From NCBI GenBank assembly GCA_001600455.1, contig BCKC01000002.1:1116001-1180000 (forward strand): a stretch of DNA of 64,000 nt. The letters run 5' to 3'. Numbering within the stretch: position 1 is the stretch's first letter; each line of letters opens with the position of its first letter. Origin of the DNA: Endocalyx cinctus. Taxonomy: Eukaryota; Ascomycota; Sordariomycetes; Amphisphaeriales; Apiosporaceae. Of the stretch, positions 61,036-64,000 are shown piece after piece. A program made the position numbers and the translations under genes. The notes under the pieces are model-generated. The model did no database searches. It saw only the letters and a program-made list of their open reading frames with translations, and had not been told where the DNA came from.

Positions 61036-61519
61036 ATGGCAGACCAAATACTAGACCAAGTTAGAGATTTGGTCGACGGTCAGATTGTTGGTCTCTCTGT
61101 CTCTCCTTCATCCACTTGCCTAGTATTAGCCAAATCGTGATCAAGCATACTAATGAGGGAACCCTGGTATTATAGGATTTCGAAGGTCAGAAATTGGCCG
61201 ATACTCTAGCAACCGCTTTACTCTCGATCGCCGGCGTAAGTTTTATCTTCGTAGATCTCATGTATACATTCGCTCTCAATACTAAGCATCATTTTCACAA
61301 TAGGCTGTTGCATTCATCGTCGGTTACTTCCTCCAAGATATTAAACTCGCCCTCTACATCGGTTTAGCTGGTGCAGCCCTCACTTTCCTCGTCATCGTTC
61401 CTCCTTGGCCTTTTTTCAAGCGGCACCCGGTGACCTGGCTTCCGGTTGGTGGTAATTCCGTGGCTACGAGTACACAGCAAAATTTAATAATTGACGAGAA
61501 ATCACTTGGAAAGCATTGA
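61036..61519 (+). CDS. SPC1: Signal peptidase complex subunit 1
   Basis: Small ER-membrane subunit of the signal peptidase complex (SPCS1/SPC12), which helps define substrates. Three exons (61036-61086, 61176-61235, 61304-61519) give 108 residues. The family order is intact: a short cytosolic N-terminus MADQILDQVRDLVDGQIDF, EGQKLADTL, membrane helix 1 (VAFIVGYFLQD), LALYIGLAGAALTFLVIVP as helix 2, then PPWPFFKRHPVTWLP. The first donor must be GTTGGT after DGQI, since a nearer GTCAGA would break the frame. The gene converges on RBX1. Confidence 0.93.
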
Positions 61520-61784
61520 TGGGCGAAAGGAGTATTGATATCGTCGGTTGCCATACTATATGAGAGTTGTGGTATAATTTGTTCTGCGTGCAATAAAAAA
61601 AAGGCCTGCCCAGTCCACTTGATTTTTTCATGTCCATGTTCTCATAAACCCTCATCTCCTCAATATTGTTCATCGTAGGCTCGTCGACGTAACGGAGTCG
61701 CATTAGGAAACAATATCGCGTATCCTATGGTCATGGTCGCTCGTCACATATCTTGTTTCTAGTTGTAACCATATAGTATCCAGC

Positions 61785-62296
<512 letters not shown>

Positions 62297-63598
62297 CTTG
62301 ATAGCGATCTTAGATGTTTTGATGTTACGGATCTATCTTTGGTTATAGGGAGATTTGGTATATCCAGTAGATGTCGAGTATTAAGTGGTGGGGAACTTGA
62401 TGGGTTCAACGTAATAGTGGGTTTTAGTCTTGGTCGTGGTTGTATCAGAACTCAGGTGAAAAGATAGTGGGATAAATACTACAGTCCACTAGGCCGCTAG
62501 GCAGCTAGGTGCTAGGTAGCTTAAGAGTTGGTGTACTGTGTACTGTGTATGTCAAGTACCTAGGAGGTAGGCACTTGTAGGCACTTGATAAGTACTTAGT
62601 AGGTAAGAAAGTATCTCTGAGGAATATGGTCCTTCTTTTTTTTTTTTTTTTTTTTTTTTTTCATTCACTTGGTTATTCTAAAAAATAAATAAAAAATAAG
62701 AGTAACAATCCCAGATTGAAATATGATGTTAATGTTCATTTACAGTACATTACAGTGTAAACCAATCAATGGCAATTGCCCCTCTTTATTTCCCTCTTAA
62801 GCTGGCAGTGGCTGGCCGACGGCCTACGTAAGTAACTTGACAACTTGCAGGACTATCATTCAATGCTTATATAAGTCACACACATATATTTAATCCTTTC
62901 AAGGTTCACCATTGAATGAAACGAAATTGAAGAAAAAGAAAAGAAGAAAAAAAGACTAGAAAAAGAAGCTTCTTTAGGATAATATAGTTAATTAAAGGGT
63001 ATTATAACAAGTAAAATAGTAAATGCTTTTTTTAATAGGTTTTCATTTTTAAATAAGTATAAAACTTGATACTAGAATTCCTTCTTCATATACTTTATTT
63101 TACTTTGCGACGAAGTCGGCGTTTATAATTAGCACCAAATACCTACCTAATAGGGGACTTACCTACCTAACTTTCAACCAAGGACCCGTAATCAAGAGGT
63201 ATCAAGGTCCTAATAAATCCCCGTCCCTTTACGTCTAGTATACTTGGTAGTGTTACTCGGCTAAGCCTTCAGATCAGCCTCCTTATTTTCTTTTCTCAGC
63301 AAGTTTATCATTGAAATTTGATGAATGCCCAGGCTGCCAGGCCCGAATATTGCGACTCGCCTGACCTAACTCGTCGCCCCGCATTACGTCGACCCAACTG
63401 CAACTGTTCCCGTTCAATTCCAGTTTTACTCGTTGTTTTTAACGTTTCCCTCCCTCTACTTTTCACGTAACGCAACATTACACAATTCGTCATCAATCAA
63501 TTTTCATCACGAAAAGAGCCATCTTTGGCCGTCTTTCATCTCCTTTCACCTCCTTATATCTCTTTTTTCTATAATCACATTCATGTCGCCACTACATC
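62297..63598. promoter_or_regulatory. Divergent spacer, RBX1/decapping-activator-like gene
   Basis: 1.3 kb between two divergent starts. It has a 26-base T run (62636-62661) and CTAGGTA-type words at 62500-62600. It must hold both promoters; no gene is seen. Confidence 0.55.
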
Positions 63599-64000
63599 AT
63601 GAATCAAATCACTCATCAAAAGAATACCCCCAACCGACGTCGCCCTCAGGGTCGGAATCGCAACACACCTCAAAAAACTTACGCATCAGAGAACGACCTC
63701 CCGACATACAAGAATATTACTGATCTTGCCGTAAGCCCGAGTACTCCTCAAAAGTCTGTATCGGGCGGAGGTCCAAATGCCTTGCGAACCGCGTCGACAA
63801 ATCAAAAGCGAAACAAAGGCAATAATAATAAAGGTCGCAACAAAATCCCGTCGCCAAATCAAAATAAGCATGATCGCGCGAGTCCATCTTTTGTCTTCAA
63901 AGATGGCACCGATCCTATTTTTGCCGGTTCCACTTTTCACGCATCACCCGCTCCCTCGGCACTGCCTATTCCAAGCTTTCTCGGAAGGGCCAACAGCGAC
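63599..64000 (+). CDS. Edc1/PNRC-motif protein, 3' truncated by window
   Basis: An open frame from the ATG at 63599 to the window end covers 134 codons with no stop, so the gene continues beyond. The N-terminus is rich in Asn, Gln, Arg and Lys. Near residue 108 it has DPIFAGSTFHASPAPSALPI followed by PSF. This fits the short linear motif of yeast Edc1/Edc2 and animal PNRC proteins that binds Dcp1 and activates mRNA decapping. The rest of the protein is disordered in appearance. An overlapping frame (63433-63723) ends early and is rejected. Assignment rests on this one motif. Confidence 0.55.
   Translation, partial: MNQITHQKNTPNRRRPQGRNRNTPQKTYASENDLPTYKNITDLAVSPSTPQKSVSGGGPNALRTASTNQKRNKGNNNKGRNKIPSPNQNKHDRASPSFVFKDGTDPIFAGSTFHASPAPSALPIPSFLGRANSD

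Overview
This window is nuclear DNA from a filamentous ascomycete (Pezizomycotina, most likely a Sordariomycete). The genes carry short GT-AG introns (mostly 50-100 bases) with fungal CTAAC or TACTAAC branch sites. Most encode recognisable fungal orthologues: the CTU2 tRNA-thiolation subunit, MPP-alpha, NAD-specific GDH2, proteasome alpha-4, RBX1 and a FHA-RING ligase. Intergenic DNA is AT-rich with many homopolymers. I rebuilt 22 recognisable genes exon by exon and checked each join for reading frame. Three further small genes or gene candidates are unrecognised. I saw no tRNA, rRNA, CRISPR array or intact transposon.

Region A (about 1.4-16.3 kb) is a metabolic neighbourhood. It holds a Fur-type NCS1 permease, a Baeyer-Villiger-type flavin monooxygenase, a short-chain dehydrogenase and a cytochrome P450. 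These are followed by a thiolase-like (TLP1-type) protein without the usual nucleophile Cys, an enoyl-CoA hydratase and an APH-fold small-molecule kinase. Two divergent pairs (monooxygenase/SDR and thiolase/hydratase) share intergenic promoters. I read it as a candidate catabolic cluster: ring oxygenation to a lactone or ester, activation of a hydroxy-acid, then beta-oxidation-like cleavage. It lacks an obvious CoA ligase, lactonase, acyl-CoA dehydrogenase and local regulator. It is the best candidate here for an undescribed system.

Region B (16.8-35.7 kb) is mostly housekeeping: CTU2, an oxaloacetate-type mitochondrial carrier, a Dma/CHFR-like FHA-RING E3 ligase, MPP-alpha, a secreted GH78 alpha-L-rhamnosidase and NAD-GDH. 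About 1.9 kb and 2.6 kb of empty sequence flank the FHA-RING gene, and three consecutive hairpins lie near 21.2 kb.

Region C (35.7-52 kb) starts with a 5 kb gene-poor stretch, then kynureninase (NAD/tryptophan pathway), a candidate 41-residue protein with a spliced leader, a Lys-rich 119-residue protein, a CHY-type zinc protein with a 5-nt coding exon, proteasome alpha-4 with a 7-nt micro-exon, and a Zn2Cys6 regulator.

Region D (52-64 kb) has a second 5 kb gene-poor stretch, then a CorA/Mnr2-type magnesium transporter, signal peptidase subunit SPC1, RBX1, and the start of a decapping-activator-like (Edc1/PNRC motif) gene that runs off the right edge.
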